This document shows, in pieces, positions 1-8,466 of a stretch of DNA of 64,000 nt (position 1 is the first letter of the stretch; every line of letters starts with the position of its first letter). The DNA is taken from assembly GCF_009909185.1 (NCBI RefSeq), contig NZ_JAAAMV010000010.1, positions 117,558-181,557 on the forward strand. Reading direction: 5' to 3'. The position numbers were made by a program, and so were the translations under genes. The DNA is from Paenibacillus glycinis (lineage in GTDB: Bacteria > Bacillota > Bacilli > Paenibacillales > Paenibacillaceae). Under the pieces are notes generated by a model that saw nothing but the letters and a program-made list of their open reading frames with translations, was not told the DNA's origin and made no database searches.

Positions 1-1601
1 AGACCGGCAACGGCCAGAAGCTGGCGAAGAAATTGGCCGGCAGGCTGACGGATCAAGGCGTCCAGGTCACGCTCTCGTCGATGATCGATTTTAAGCCGAA
101 TACGCTGAAGAAGGTTCAAAATTTGCTCATTCTCGTGAGCACGCACGGAGAAGGGGATCCGCCGGACAACGCGATTTCATTCTATGAATTCCTATATAGC
201 AAGCGGGCGCCCCAATTGGAGGGCATGCCGTTCTCGGTGCTGGCGTTAGGCGACACGTCCTACGAGTTTTTCTGCAAGACGGGCAAGGACTTCGACGAGC
301 GTCTGGCGGAGCTCGGCGGCAAGCGGCTCGCGCCGCGCGTCGACTGCGACGTGGATTACGAGGAAGCGGCGGAGAGCTGGATGGCGAGCGTGCTCGCTTC
401 CCTCGGCCAGGCTTCGGCCGCGGCCCTGGCGCCGGTAGCCGTCACGGCCGCCGCTCCGGCGGGACCGTCCTCGGACTACTCCAGATCCCGCCCTTTCCAA
501 GCCGCCGTGCTGGAAAATTTGAATTTGAACGGACGCGGTTCGGATCGGGAGACGCGCCACCTGGAGCTCTCATTGGAGGATTCCGGTCTTCGCTACGAGC
601 CGGGCGACAGCCTGGGCGTCTATCCGCAGAATCACCCGCGGCTCGTCGACGAGCTGATCGAGGCGATGGGCTGGCAGGCGGATGAGCTTGTCGCGCTGCC
701 CAAGAGCGCGGAGCAATGTCCGCTGCGCGAAGCGCTGACGAGCCATTACGAGATCACGGTGCTGACGAAGCCGCTGATCGAGCAATTGGCGGCGCTGGTC
801 CCGGGCAACGGGCTGGGCGAGCTGCTGGCCGCCGGCCGCGAGCAGGAGCTGCGCGCGTACGTCAAGGACCGGGATCTGCTTGATCTGGCGCGGGATTACG
901 AATGGCAGGGCGTCTCGGCGAATGCGTTCGTAGCCTTGCTGCGGAAAATACCGGCAAGACTGTATTCGATCGCGAGCAGCCCGTCGGCTTATCCGGACGA
1001 AGTGCATCTCACGATCCGCAAGGTGGATTACGAAGCGCTGGGCAGAGTCCGCTACGGCGTCTGCTCGACCTACGTGGCGGAGCGTCTCGAGCCCGGACAG
1101 ACCCTGCCGGTCTTCGTCCAAGAGAATCCGAACTTCAAGCTGCCGTCCGATCCGGGCACGCCGATCATCATGATCGGGCCGGGCACGGGCGTCGCGCCTT
1201 TCCGCGCGTTCCTCGGCGAACGGGAAGAGCTTGGCGCGGAAGGCAAGTCCTGGCTGTTCTACGGCGACCAGCATTTCTCGACGGATTTCCTTTATCAGGT
1301 CGAGTGGCAGCGCTGGCTGAAAGACGGCGTATTGACGCAGATGGACGTCGCGTTCTCGCGCGACACGGCCGAGAAGGTCTACGTGCAGCACCGGATGCTG
1401 GAGAAGAGCAAGGAGCTGTACCAGTGGCTGGAGCAAGGCGCCGCCGTCTACGTCTGCGGAGACGAGAAGAAGATGGCGCATGACGTGCAGGCCGCGCTGC
1501 TGACGATTCTGCAGCGGGAAGGCGGCCTGAGCGAAGCGGATGCGACGGCGTACCTGGCGAAGATGCAGCAGGAGAAGCGGTATCAGCGGGACGTCTATTG
1601 A
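1..1601 (+). CDS. cysJ: Sulfite reductase (NADPH) flavoprotein alpha subunit, 5' end missing
   Basis: This is the diflavin subunit that passes electrons from NADPH through FAD and FMN to the CysI hemoprotein in assimilatory sulfate reduction. The frame is open from base 3 and begins inside the flavodoxin FMN loop (TGNGQKLAKK), so the true start lies upstream of the window; the TTG at 33 is internal. Visible order: flavodoxin domain (STHGEGDPPDNA, LALGDTSYEFFCKTGKDFDE), Ala/Pro-rich linker, FAD-binding reductase domain (RLYSIASSP, GVCSTYVAERL), then the NADPH-binding part (IGPGTGVAPFRAFLG, YVCGDEKKMAHDV), ending in the typical aromatic C-terminus QRDVY. Its stop lies 35 bases before cysI, so the two form an operon. 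Family assignment is very secure. Confidence 0.96.
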   Translation, partial: TGNGQKLAKKLAGRLTDQGVQVTLSSMIDFKPNTLKKVQNLLILVSTHGEGDPPDNAISFYEFLYSKRAPQLEGMPFSVLALGDTSYEFFCKTGKDFDERLAELGGKRLAPRVDCDVDYEEAAESWMASVLASLGQASAAALAPVAVTAAAPAGPSSDYSRSRPFQAAVLENLNLNGRGSDRETRHLELSLEDSGLRYEPGDSLGVYPQNHPRLVDELIEAMGWQADELVALPKSAEQCPLREALTSHYEITVLTKPLIEQLAALVPGNGLGELLAAGREQELRAYVKDRDLLDLARDYEWQGVSANAFVALLRKIPARLYSIASSPSAYPDEVHLTIRKVDYEALGRVRYGVCSTYVAERLEPGQTLPVFVQENPNFKLPSDPGTPIIMIGPGTGVAPFRAFLGEREELGAEGKSWLFYGDQHFSTDFLYQVEWQRWLKDGVLTQMDVAFSRDTAEKVYVQHRMLEKSKELYQWLEQGAAVYVCGDEKKMAHDVQAALLTILQREGGLSEADATAYLAKMQQEKRYQRDVY

Positions 1602-1636
1602 TTCCGGAGGCAAAATGAGAGCAAGGAGGCAGAAGC

Positions 1637-3358
1637 ATGTCCGACAATAACCTATTATCGCCCAATAGCGCGCCGCACAGCGACGTGGAGGATATTAAGA
1701 AACGAAGCGATTACTTGCGGGGAACGCTGGAGGAATCGCTGAAGGACCGGATTACCGGCTCGATCTCCGAAGACGACAACCGGCTGATGAAGTTCCACGG
1801 CAGCTACATGCAGGACGACCGCGACGTGCGCAACGAACGGAGCAAGCAGAAGCTCGAGCCGGCGTATCAATTCATGGTGCGGGTACGGGCGGCCGGAGGC
1901 GTCGTGTCGCCGGAGCAATGGCTCATGATGGACCGGATCGCGCAGCGCCACGCCAACGGCACGATCCGCTTGACGACGCGGCAGTCTTTTCAGCTGCACG
2001 GGGTCATCAAGTGGAACATGAAGACCGTGATCCAGGAAGTCAACGAGGAACTGCTGAGCACGCTCGCCGCCTGCGGCGACGTGAACCGCAACGTCATGTG
2101 CAATCCGAATCCGTACCAGTCGGAAGTGCACGAGCAGGTCAACGAATGGGCGCAGAAGGTGAGCCGTCACCTCGAGCCGCATACCCGGGCCTACCACGAG
2201 ATCTGGCTGGACGAAGAGAAAGTGGCGGACAGCCGGGACGGGGAAGAGCAGGAGCCGATCTACGGCGCCGTCTATTTGCCCCGCAAATTCAAGATCGGCA
2301 TCGCGGTGCCGCCCGCCAATGAAGTCGATGTTTTCTCGCAGGATCTGGGCTTTATCGCGATCCACGAGGAAGGCCGTCTGCTGGGCTTCAACGTCGCGGT
2401 CGGCGGCGGCATGGGGATGACGCACGGCGATTCGAAGACGTACCCGCAAGTCGCGCGGACGATCGGCTTCGTCACGCCCGAGCAGATCGTCGACGTGGCC
2501 GAGAAGACGGTCACGATCCAACGGGATTACGGCGACCGCGCGGTACGGAAGCATGCCCGGTTCAAGTACACGATCGACGACCGCGGCATCGAATGGTTCA
2601 TCGAAGAACTGCAGCAGCGTCTGGGCTGGAAGCTGCAGGAGACCCGTTCCTATCATTTCGAGCATAACGGCGACCGTTACGGCTGGGTGAAGGGAAGCAA
2701 CAACAAATGGCACTACACGCTGTTTATCCAGAACGGACGCGTGAAGGACGAGGAGGGCTACCTGCTCATGTCCGGGCTGCGCGAGATCGCCAAGGCGCAC
2801 ACCGGCGATTTCCGCCTCACGCCGAATCAGAACCTGATTATCGGCGGCGTCACCGCCCAGAAGAAGAAGAAAATCGCGCAGCTGATCGAGACGTACGGAC
2901 TGACCGACGGCGCCGCGTACTCCGCGCTGCGGCGTAATTCCATGGCCTGCGTCGCCTTCCCGACCTGCGGCCTCGCGATGGCGGAGTCCGAGCGCTATCT
3001 GCCGACGCTGATCGACAAGCTGGAAGCGGTTCTGGACGAAGCGGGCCTGCGCGACGACGAGATCGTCATCCGCATGACCGGCTGCCCGAACGGATGCGCC
3101 CGTCCGGCGCTGGCGGAAATCTCGTTCATCGGCAAGGCGCCCGGCAAGTACAACCTGTACCTCGGCGGCGGCTTCGCCGGTCAGCGGCTGAACAAGCTGT
3201 ACCGCGAGAACATCGGCGAGACCGAGATTCTCGCCGAGCTGGGGCCGATCCTGAACCGTTACGCGAGGGAGCGTGAGGACGGCGAGCATTTCGGCGACTT
3301 CTGCATCCGCGCGGGTTACGTGAAGGAAGTGCGCTCGGGGCTGGATTTCCACGACTGA
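1637..3358 (+). CDS. cysI: Sulfite reductase (NADPH) hemoprotein beta subunit
   Basis: It reduces sulfite to sulfide with six electrons at a siroheme coupled to a 4Fe-4S cluster, as the cytoplasmic partner of CysJ. The 573-residue length matches the family. The cluster and siroheme ligands are visible as FPTCGLAM followed about 40 residues later by [10 protein letters not shown], giving the four conserved cysteines. Basic siroheme/sulfite-binding motifs are also present ([18 protein letters not shown]). The ATG at 1637 follows AAGGAGGC by about 7 bases. A strong hairpin terminator follows the stop. No cysH or other sulfate reduction gene is visible in the window. Confidence 0.97.
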   Translation: MSDNNLLSPNSAPHSDVEDIKKRSDYLRGTLEESLKDRITGSISEDDNRLMKFHGSYMQDDRDVRNERSKQKLEPAYQFMVRVRAAGGVVSPEQWLMMDRIAQRHANGTIRLTTRQSFQLHGVIKWNMKTVIQEVNEELLSTLAACGDVNRNVMCNPNPYQSEVHEQVNEWAQKVSRHLEPHTRAYHEIWLDEEKVADSRDGEEQEPIYGAVYLPRKFKIGIAVPPANEVDVFSQDLGFIAIHEEGRLLGFNVAVGGGMGMTHGDSKTYPQVARTIGFVTPEQIVDVAEKTVTIQRDYGDRAVRKHARFKYTIDDRGIEWFIEELQQRLGWKLQETRSYHFEHNGDRYGWVKGSNNKWHYTLFIQNGRVKDEEGYLLMSGLREIAKAHTGDFRLTPNQNLIIGGVTAQKKKKIAQLIETYGLTDGAAYSALRRNSMACVAFPTCGLAMAESERYLPTLIDKLEAVLDEAGLRDDEIVIRMTGCPNGCARPALAEISFIGKAPGKYNLYLGGGFAGQRLNKLYRENIGETEILAELGPILNRYAREREDGEHFGDFCIRAGYVKEVRSGLDFHD

Positions 3359-3402
3359 TCGTCGTGCATAGCATGGGCATCCGCAGGGATGCCGCTGAAG
3401 AA

Positions 3403-3429
3403 GAGGGGCTGACCGCAGCCCCTCTTTTT
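3403..3429 (+). terminator. Rho-independent terminator after cysJI
   Basis: A perfect 8-bp stem GAGGGGCT/AGCCCCTC with a 6-base loop is followed by five T. It sits 45 bases after the cysI stop codon. Confidence 0.9.
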
Positions 3430-3637
3430 GGCGTTTTCTTGGCCGTCCGCGCGCGGCCCGCAAGGGCTCGCCAAACAATCCGCAGGTTAAAAACTCCTCA
3501 TCTTCCTCCCAAATCCGGTTCGCGCTGCGAATCTATGTACTATCTCAAGCTAGGCTTATGGCAGCGTCATGATGGCCGATCGCGGCACGCTATGCAGCCG
3601 TCGGGGTACGCGCCGTGGCGAGAAGGGAGACGAACGG

Positions 3638-4108
3638 ATGTCCAGCGGACAAGCAAACGAGGGAACGCGCAGTTTTACCCTGTCGGACGAAGTGTTTCAT
3701 CAGCCGGGATTAGATATTTGCTCGCAGATGGTCTACATTATTTTGAAATGCTTTGCCACGGAATCGAATTTTCCGAAGGTCTCGGATATCGCCAAGCTGG
3801 GCCGCATGGATGACAAGCAGACGGTGAAAGCCCTGCAGACCCTGGTCGAGCTGAAGATCCTGCCGCTGAAGCTGTTCCGGCGGATGGTCGGCGTGTTTCA
3901 GGACGACCGCCTCTCCTGGTCGGCGAAAGGACTGCTCATGTTCTGCAAGGAGAACCCGCGGACCGAATTGCCGAACCTGCTGGAGCTGGCGGGCCAATCG
4001 GGCGAGAACGAACAAAATATACGCGCGTCGCTGCAAGAGCTGAGCCAATACGGGTACCTCGACGAATACCCGGAATGGCTGGAGCTGGCGAACCGCGGCG
4101 AGTCTTGA
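3638..4108 (+). CDS. Tandem winged-helix DNA-binding protein
   Basis: This 156-residue protein appears to hold two winged helix-turn-helix units. The first spans about residues 18-75 (LDICSQMVYIILKCFATES, then SDIAKLGRMDDKQTVKALQTL, then LKILPLK). The second spans about 90-150 (DDRLSWSAKGLLMFCKENP, then LLELAGQSGENEQNIRASLQ, then YGYLDE). The LSWSAKGLL...SLQELSQYGYL pattern is common in replication-initiator and DnaD-like winged helices. The ATG at 3638 is preceded by AGAAGGGAGA; the frame is also open upstream to 3569 without a better site. It lies directly before a ParM/ParR-type pair, the kind of neighbour expected in a plasmid-derived maintenance region, but its actual role is unknown. 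Confidence 0.65.
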   Translation: MSSGQANEGTRSFTLSDEVFHQPGLDICSQMVYIILKCFATESNFPKVSDIAKLGRMDDKQTVKALQTLVELKILPLKLFRRMVGVFQDDRLSWSAKGLLMFCKENPRTELPNLLELAGQSGENEQNIRASLQELSQYGYLDEYPEWLELANRGES

Positions 4109-4260
4109 ATTCGCGAGAGGCATCCGCACCGCCGGGTGCCTTTTCGCATACCGCCCGAAGCCGCGCGTCACGAAGCAACAAATTCCGACGGCGGCGACCG
4201 CGGAGAGCAAGCGCGATTTGGTACCATCAGCGGGTTGTTTAATGGCACCCCGTATGGCAA

Positions 4261-4293
4261 GGTATTACCAAGTCTTAGTTTAAGTGGTATATA
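4261..4293 (+). promoter_or_regulatory. Promoter of the parMR-like pair with a GGTATTACC element at -35
   Basis: The odd palindrome GGTA-T-TACC (4261-4269) overlaps a -35-like TTACCA (4265-4270). After exactly 17 bases comes TATATA (4288-4293), then AAAAGGAGG as ribosome binding site. The same arrangement recurs at 6093-6125 before the ribosomal protection gene. ParR proteins of type II partition systems repress their own promoter, so an operator here is plausible but not shown. Confidence 0.55.
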
Positions 4294-4309
4294 AAAGGAG
4301 GAGTCCCTC

Positions 4310-5506
4310 ATGAACTACCATTTCTTCGTAGGCAACGATAACGGAAACAGCGAGCACGATCTGATCATCGACGGTAAATTGATTCGGCAGCCCAACGTCA
4401 ATTGCACGGTGGACGAGCTGCCGTGGAGCGAGGAGCAAGCGCCCGAGAGCTTTATCAAGAGCCTGCAGGAACAGCTGGTCGTGACCGTCGATTCGCCGGC
4501 CGCCCGCCCGGGCATGTATTACGTGGGCGCGTTCGCGCTCGAAAGCGGCGAGATCCTGGATAATCTGCAGATCGGCATCGATTTGAAGAGCGACATGGAC
4601 CTGCCCATCGTGAACACGCTGGCCCAGATCGCGGCGGTCGCCGTGCAGAAGGCGTACGAGGAAGAGAAGACGATCCCCGTTCACATCGACGTGGAAGTAG
4701 ACATGGCCACCGCGCTGCCGGTGACCCAGCATACCGACGAGACGTCGGCCAAGTTCGAGAAGCGCTTCACGTCCGGTACCCACCATGTGACCGTGCACCT
4801 CGGCATCCACCGCGTCGCGGTGAAGATCGCGTTTCCGTTCGCGAAGGTGGTGCCGGAGGCGACGCCCGTCATCTTCACGCTGCAGAAGGATGCCGACGGC
4901 AATTGGCGCGAAGGGGAGATCTTCAAGGAGTTCGCGGAAACCTACGACATCGACAAGAAATTCAACGGCAGCTACTTCAAGGACAAGCGCATTCTCCACG
5001 TGGATATCGGCGACGGCTCGACCGAGTATCCGGTCACGGAAGGGAATAAGTTCCTGCGCCAATTCGTGTACGGCAGCCACCATGGCATCGGCTATGCCAT
5101 CGAGGAAGCGCTGGACGAGTTCAACCGGCTCATCCATCTGCCGGACAGCCCGCGGCAGTTCTTCAGCGACGTCGTGAAGAATCCCAAGCACAAGTACTAC
5201 GCCCGCGCCATCAAGACGCTGAAGCGGCCGCTGGAAAGCCAGGTCAGGCAAATCGTGCAGAACGTCAAACGGCAGCTCACCAAAACCCGCAACGAGATCG
5301 ACCTCATCTGCGTTTACGGGGGAGGCAGCATTCTCATGCGTCCGATCCTGTACAAGCAGCTGGAGGAGCTTTGCGTCGAGCGGGAAATGAAGCTGCTGTA
5401 CATTCCGAGCGACTATGCGGTCGAGATGAACGCCATGGGATTGGACGCCTTCGTCCGCGGGAAGATCTACGAGGCGTTGAAGAACAAAGCGGTGCAGCCC
5501 GCCTGA
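4310..5506 (+). CDS. ParM/StbA-family actin-like ATPase
   Basis: It is a bacterial actin homologue that would form ATP-driven filaments to move DNA, as in ParM, AlfA and Alp7A plasmid segregation. In the 398 residues, the phosphate-1 loop near the N-terminus appears as VGNDNGNSEHD, the phosphate-2 loop as HVDIGDGSTEY near residue 227, and the adenosine motif as VYGGGSILMRP near residue 340. The ATG at 4310 is preceded by AAAAGGAGGAG. The next gene, 47 bases on, looks like the ParR adaptor. Many Paenibacillaceae chromosomes carry such proteins. Whether this pair segregates an extrachromosomal element, a prophage or has another cellular use cannot be told from sequence. Confidence 0.85.
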   Translation: MNYHFFVGNDNGNSEHDLIIDGKLIRQPNVNCTVDELPWSEEQAPESFIKSLQEQLVVTVDSPAARPGMYYVGAFALESGEILDNLQIGIDLKSDMDLPIVNTLAQIAAVAVQKAYEEEKTIPVHIDVEVDMATALPVTQHTDETSAKFEKRFTSGTHHVTVHLGIHRVAVKIAFPFAKVVPEATPVIFTLQKDADGNWREGEIFKEFAETYDIDKKFNGSYFKDKRILHVDIGDGSTEYPVTEGNKFLRQFVYGSHHGIGYAIEEALDEFNRLIHLPDSPRQFFSDVVKNPKHKYYARAIKTLKRPLESQVRQIVQNVKRQLTKTRNEIDLICVYGGGSILMRPILYKQLEELCVEREMKLLYIPSDYAVEMNAMGLDAFVRGKIYEALKNKAVQPA

Positions 5507-5553
5507 ATGGCGGCGCCCGGGGACGAATGAAGGGATAGCGGAAGGTGACGCGC

Positions 5554-5961
5554 GTGAAGAAGACGAAGCAGCCCGGCGAGAACATCAGCCTGAAAACCAA
5601 GAAGAACGAGGATCCCGCGGTGATGGACTGGATCAACGCGCAGTCGAATCTGATGGATTCGCTGCGGTACTTGATCGAGAACGAGGTGCAGCGCAACGGG
5701 GTGCGCAATTTGCAGACCTGCATACCGGCGGAGCGGCGAGCGTTGACGGGTCTTGAATCGCAGGCGAACGCGGAGGCCGCGGCCTCCGGAACGCGGGAGC
5801 TGCTGCGGGTAAGGGAAGAAGTATCCGCGGGCTTGTCGGTTCCGGAGGAAGTGCCGCAGGCGGACGCGCTGCTGCCCGAGGCGGGCGAACGCGCCGAATC
5901 CGAAGCCCAGCCGCCCGAGGATGAAGAGATCGACGAGGACGACATCGATTCTTGGCTTTGA
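5554..5961 (+). CDS. ParR-like adaptor/DNA-binding protein
   Basis: This small 135-residue protein lies 47 bases behind the actin-like gene. Its N-terminal 55 residues (ISLKTKKNEDPAVMDWIN, then DSLRYLIENEVQRNGVRNL) have the strand-helix-helix pattern of ribbon-helix-helix ParR proteins of Gram-positive type II partition cassettes. The middle is Ala/Glu-rich and probably disordered. The C-terminus is strongly acidic and ends DDIDSWL, a plausible filament-end binding tail, as ParR binds ParM through its C-terminus. GTG at 5554 is preferred over GTG at 5545 because GAAGGTGA lies 6 bases upstream of it. The ParR role is inferred from position and the N-terminal pattern. Confidence 0.65.
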   Translation: MKKTKQPGENISLKTKKNEDPAVMDWINAQSNLMDSLRYLIENEVQRNGVRNLQTCIPAERRALTGLESQANAEAAASGTRELLRVREEVSAGLSVPEEVPQADALLPEAGERAESEAQPPEDEEIDEDDIDSWL

Positions 5962-6029
5962 CCGGTATGCACGCTCAGTGGCCGAGCATGAAATCGGAAG
6001 CCTATGGAGGCTGCAGTAACGATAATGCA

Positions 6030-6135
6030 ATGCCGGGTCATGCAAAGTAATACCGAGTACTCCGAAGTCATGCCGGGCATTGCGAATCGCTAGGTATTAC
6101 CAGGTGCGGCGAAGTGAGGTATACTAGTACTCGGT
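6030..6135. repeat. Iterated short motifs downstream of the par pair, candidate centromere-like site
   Basis: In about 105 bases ATGCCGGG occurs twice in the same orientation (6030-6037 and 6070-6077, 40 bases apart). ACCGAGTAC (6052-6060) recurs inverted as GTACTCGGT (6127-6135). The promoter element GGTATTAC occurs inverted at 6047-6054 and direct at 6093-6100. Such clustering is unusual for an ordinary intergenic region and would suit a parC-type binding site, but copy numbers are low. Confidence 0.4.
6097..6125 (+). promoter_or_regulatory. Promoter of the ribosomal protection gene
   Basis: TTACCA (6097-6102), inside a second GGTATTACC element, is spaced 17 bases from TATACT (6120-6125). 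Element, spacing and -10 position duplicate the promoter at 4261-4293. It leaves a leader of about 165 bases before the ATG at 6297. Confidence 0.6.
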
Positions 6136-6143
6136 CATGCTTT

Positions 6144-6269
6144 ATGGCGCTTGACGGTGCCGAGTCCGCGTTCTGCGGATAGCCGTTGGGAGAAACGCCA
6201 GTAGGCGTGTCGACAAGTTAGGAACGATAATAAGCTGGAAGCCGCTCTTATCGGAGTGGCTTCTGTTGT
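6144..6269 (+). promoter_or_regulatory. Leader region with attenuator-like hairpin and possible leader peptide
   Basis: A stem of about 10 bp (GAAGCCGCTC at 6238-6247 with GAGTGGCTTC at 6254-6263, one G-U pair) is followed by TGTTGT. It lies 33 bases before the start codon. A 12-codon open frame (6144-6182) precedes it, but has no clear ribosome binding site. Genes for Tet(M)-type proteins and ABC-F factors often use ribosome-stalling attenuation in such leaders; that this one works so is inference. Confidence 0.4.
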
Positions 6270-6296
6270 ATAAACAGGCAGGATAAGGTGACGACG

Positions 6297-8258
6297 ATGA
6301 AACGGAAAACCACTACCATCGGCTTGTTCGCTCACGTGGACGCGGGCAAAACCACGTTCGCCGAGCAGCTGCTGTACCATACGCGCAGCATTCGGGAGCG
6401 GGGCAGGGTCGATCATAAGGACGCCTATCTCGACAGCCATGACATCGAGAAGGCCAGAGGCATCACCGTGTTCGCGGACCAAGCGGTCATGTCGTACGAA
6501 GGCGCGACCTATTATTTGATCGACACGCCCGGGCATGTCGATTTCTCGCCGGAGATGGAGCGGGCCATTCAGGTCATGGATTACGCGATTGTTGTCGTCA
6601 GCGCGGTGGAAGGCGTGCAGGGCCATACGGAGACGGTCTGGCAGCTGCTTCGCAAACACCGCGTTCCGACATTATTCTTCATCAACAAAACCGATCGGGT
6701 CGGCGCCGAGGTGGACAGGGTCGTCGGCGAAATTCGCCTGCATCTGACGGCGGATGCATGCATGCTGACCGGGAACTTCGCGAACGGCGAGGTCGGAGAA
6801 GCGCTGCTCGAAAGCATGGCGGAGCGGGACGAACGCTTGTTGGACGCGTTTCTTGCCGGCGCGGAGGACGGGGCGTTCTGGCTGCGGGAGCTGCAGGCAA
6901 AGGTTCGCGGACACGAGCTGTTCCCCTGCGCGTACGGCTCCGCCTTGCAGGATATCGGCGTGATCGAATTTCTGGACCAGCTGCACCGGTTAACGACGGC
7001 GGACTACGACGAAGAGGCGCCGTTCGGGGGACGCGCGTACAAGATCCGACACGACTCCAACGGCGTGCGGCTCACGTTCATCAAGGCGCTGCGCGGCACG
7101 CTGAAGGTTCGCGACGAATTGTCCTATGGCGGCGGGGACGGGCCGCTGCACGAGAAAGTGACGCGGCTGCTCGTCTTCAACGGGAGCAAATCGCACGCGG
7201 TCGACCAGGTGTCGGCGGGCGATCTGTTCGCCGCGACCGGGCTTTCCGGCGCCGAGGCCGGACAAGGCTTGGGCGGCTTCGCCGATAAACGGTCCTACGA
7301 CTTGGTGCCGACGCTGACGTCGAAGGTGATCTTCGATGAGGACCTGCATGCGAAGGACGTGCTGAAGGCCTTCCGGATCCTGAACGCGGAGGACCCCTCC
7401 TTGAACGTGATCTGGGAGGAAAGCCTGCAGGAAATCCACATCCACGTCATGGGTCTCATTCAGCTCGAGGTGCTGCAGCACCTCGCGAAGGAACGCTTCC
7501 AGCTGGACGTCTCGTTCGGCAGCCCGGAAATTTTGTATCGGGAAACGATCGCCTCCGCCGTGAACGGATACGGCCATTTCGAACCGCTCAAGCATTATGC
7601 GGAGGTGCATCTGCGGCTGGAGCCCGGCGAGCGGGGAAGCGGCCTCGCATTCGAGAACGAATGCCATGCGAACGATCTGAGCGTGGGCAATCAGAACCTG
7701 ATCCAGACCCATCTCTTCGAGCGGGATCACCACGGCTTGTTGACGGGCATGCCAGTGACCGATATCCGGATCACCCTGCTCACGGGCGCCGCGCACAACG
7801 AACACACGCACGGCGGCGATTTTCGCGAGGCCGCTTTCCGGGCGCTCAGGCAGGGCTTGGAGAAAGCGGCGAACGTGCTGCTCGAGCCGTATTACGCGTT
7901 CAAGATCAAGGTGGAAGCGGATCACCTGGGCAAGGTGCTCTCCGATATCCAGCGCGCCTCCGGGCAGTTCGATCCGCCGCACACCGCGGCCGCCCATGCC
8001 GTCGTGACGGGCAGGGTCCCGGTCGCGACCTTCATGGCGTACAGCACGGAGCTGGCTTCGTTCACGCATGGCCGGGGCAGCATTCAACTGGTCTTCGGCG
8101 GGTACGACGCCTGCCATAACGCGCAAGAGGTCATCGAGCGCAAAGGCTACCGCAAGGACGCGGATCCGCTGTACAGCTCTTCCTCGATCTTCTGCGCCAA
8201 GGGGCACGGCTATACGGTGGCCTGGGACGAAGCGGAAGCGAAGATGCATTTGTTATAG
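6297..8258 (+). CDS. Tet(M)-like ribosomal protection protein (EF-G-like GTPase)
   Basis: It belongs to the EF-G-related translation GTPases that remove tetracycline from the ribosome. The GTPase motifs are G1 AHVDAGKTT, G2 RGIT, G3 DTPGHVDF and G4 NKTD. The rest has EF-G-like domains II-V with YGHFEPLKHYAEVHLRLEP and a C-terminal domain ending in MHLL. At 653 residues the size fits Tet(M)/Tet(P) proteins. ATG at 6297 is chosen because AAGG lies 8 bases upstream and the start MKRKTTTIGLFAHV then aligns with Tet(M); GTG at 6288 abuts the Shine-Dalgarno. Chromosomal homologues in soil Bacillota are diverse and may or may not give resistance. Confidence 0.88.
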   Translation: MKRKTTTIGLFAHVDAGKTTFAEQLLYHTRSIRERGRVDHKDAYLDSHDIEKARGITVFADQAVMSYEGATYYLIDTPGHVDFSPEMERAIQVMDYAIVVVSAVEGVQGHTETVWQLLRKHRVPTLFFINKTDRVGAEVDRVVGEIRLHLTADACMLTGNFANGEVGEALLESMAERDERLLDAFLAGAEDGAFWLRELQAKVRGHELFPCAYGSALQDIGVIEFLDQLHRLTTADYDEEAPFGGRAYKIRHDSNGVRLTFIKALRGTLKVRDELSYGGGDGPLHEKVTRLLVFNGSKSHAVDQVSAGDLFAATGLSGAEAGQGLGGFADKRSYDLVPTLTSKVIFDEDLHAKDVLKAFRILNAEDPSLNVIWEESLQEIHIHVMGLIQLEVLQHLAKERFQLDVSFGSPEILYRETIASAVNGYGHFEPLKHYAEVHLRLEPGERGSGLAFENECHANDLSVGNQNLIQTHLFERDHHGLLTGMPVTDIRITLLTGAAHNEHTHGGDFREAAFRALRQGLEKAANVLLEPYYAFKIKVEADHLGKVLSDIQRASGQFDPPHTAAAHAVVTGRVPVATFMAYSTELASFTHGRGSIQLVFGGYDACHNAQEVIERKGYRKDADPLYSSSSIFCAKGHGYTVAWDEAEAKMHLL

Positions 8259-8466
8259 CGGCGCAAGGCAGGGGGGGCGGAGCTCGAACATGCCGCTAAA
8301 AAACTGCGTGCGCGTGATATGATCGCCATTATCCTGCCGATCGTCGCAGGGCGTATGTCGCGCAACAACGCATTGCGTGCGAGGCGCGAGCATGTCTGTA
8401 TGCGGACAGGGTTCGCGCGTATAATCAATCGACGACGACAAAATTTCATTCTAATCGAGGGCTGCC

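Noticed and set aside
1655..3478. Long open frame on the minus strand opposite cysI
   Set aside because: A shadow of the high-GC cysI codon pattern; no family motifs, and cysI itself is certain.
6137..6154. Five-codon frame ATG-CTT-TAT-GGC-GCT-TGA in the Tet(M)-like leader
   Set aside because: Too short and without a ribosome binding site to count as a leader peptide; the 12-codon frame at 6144 is only slightly better.
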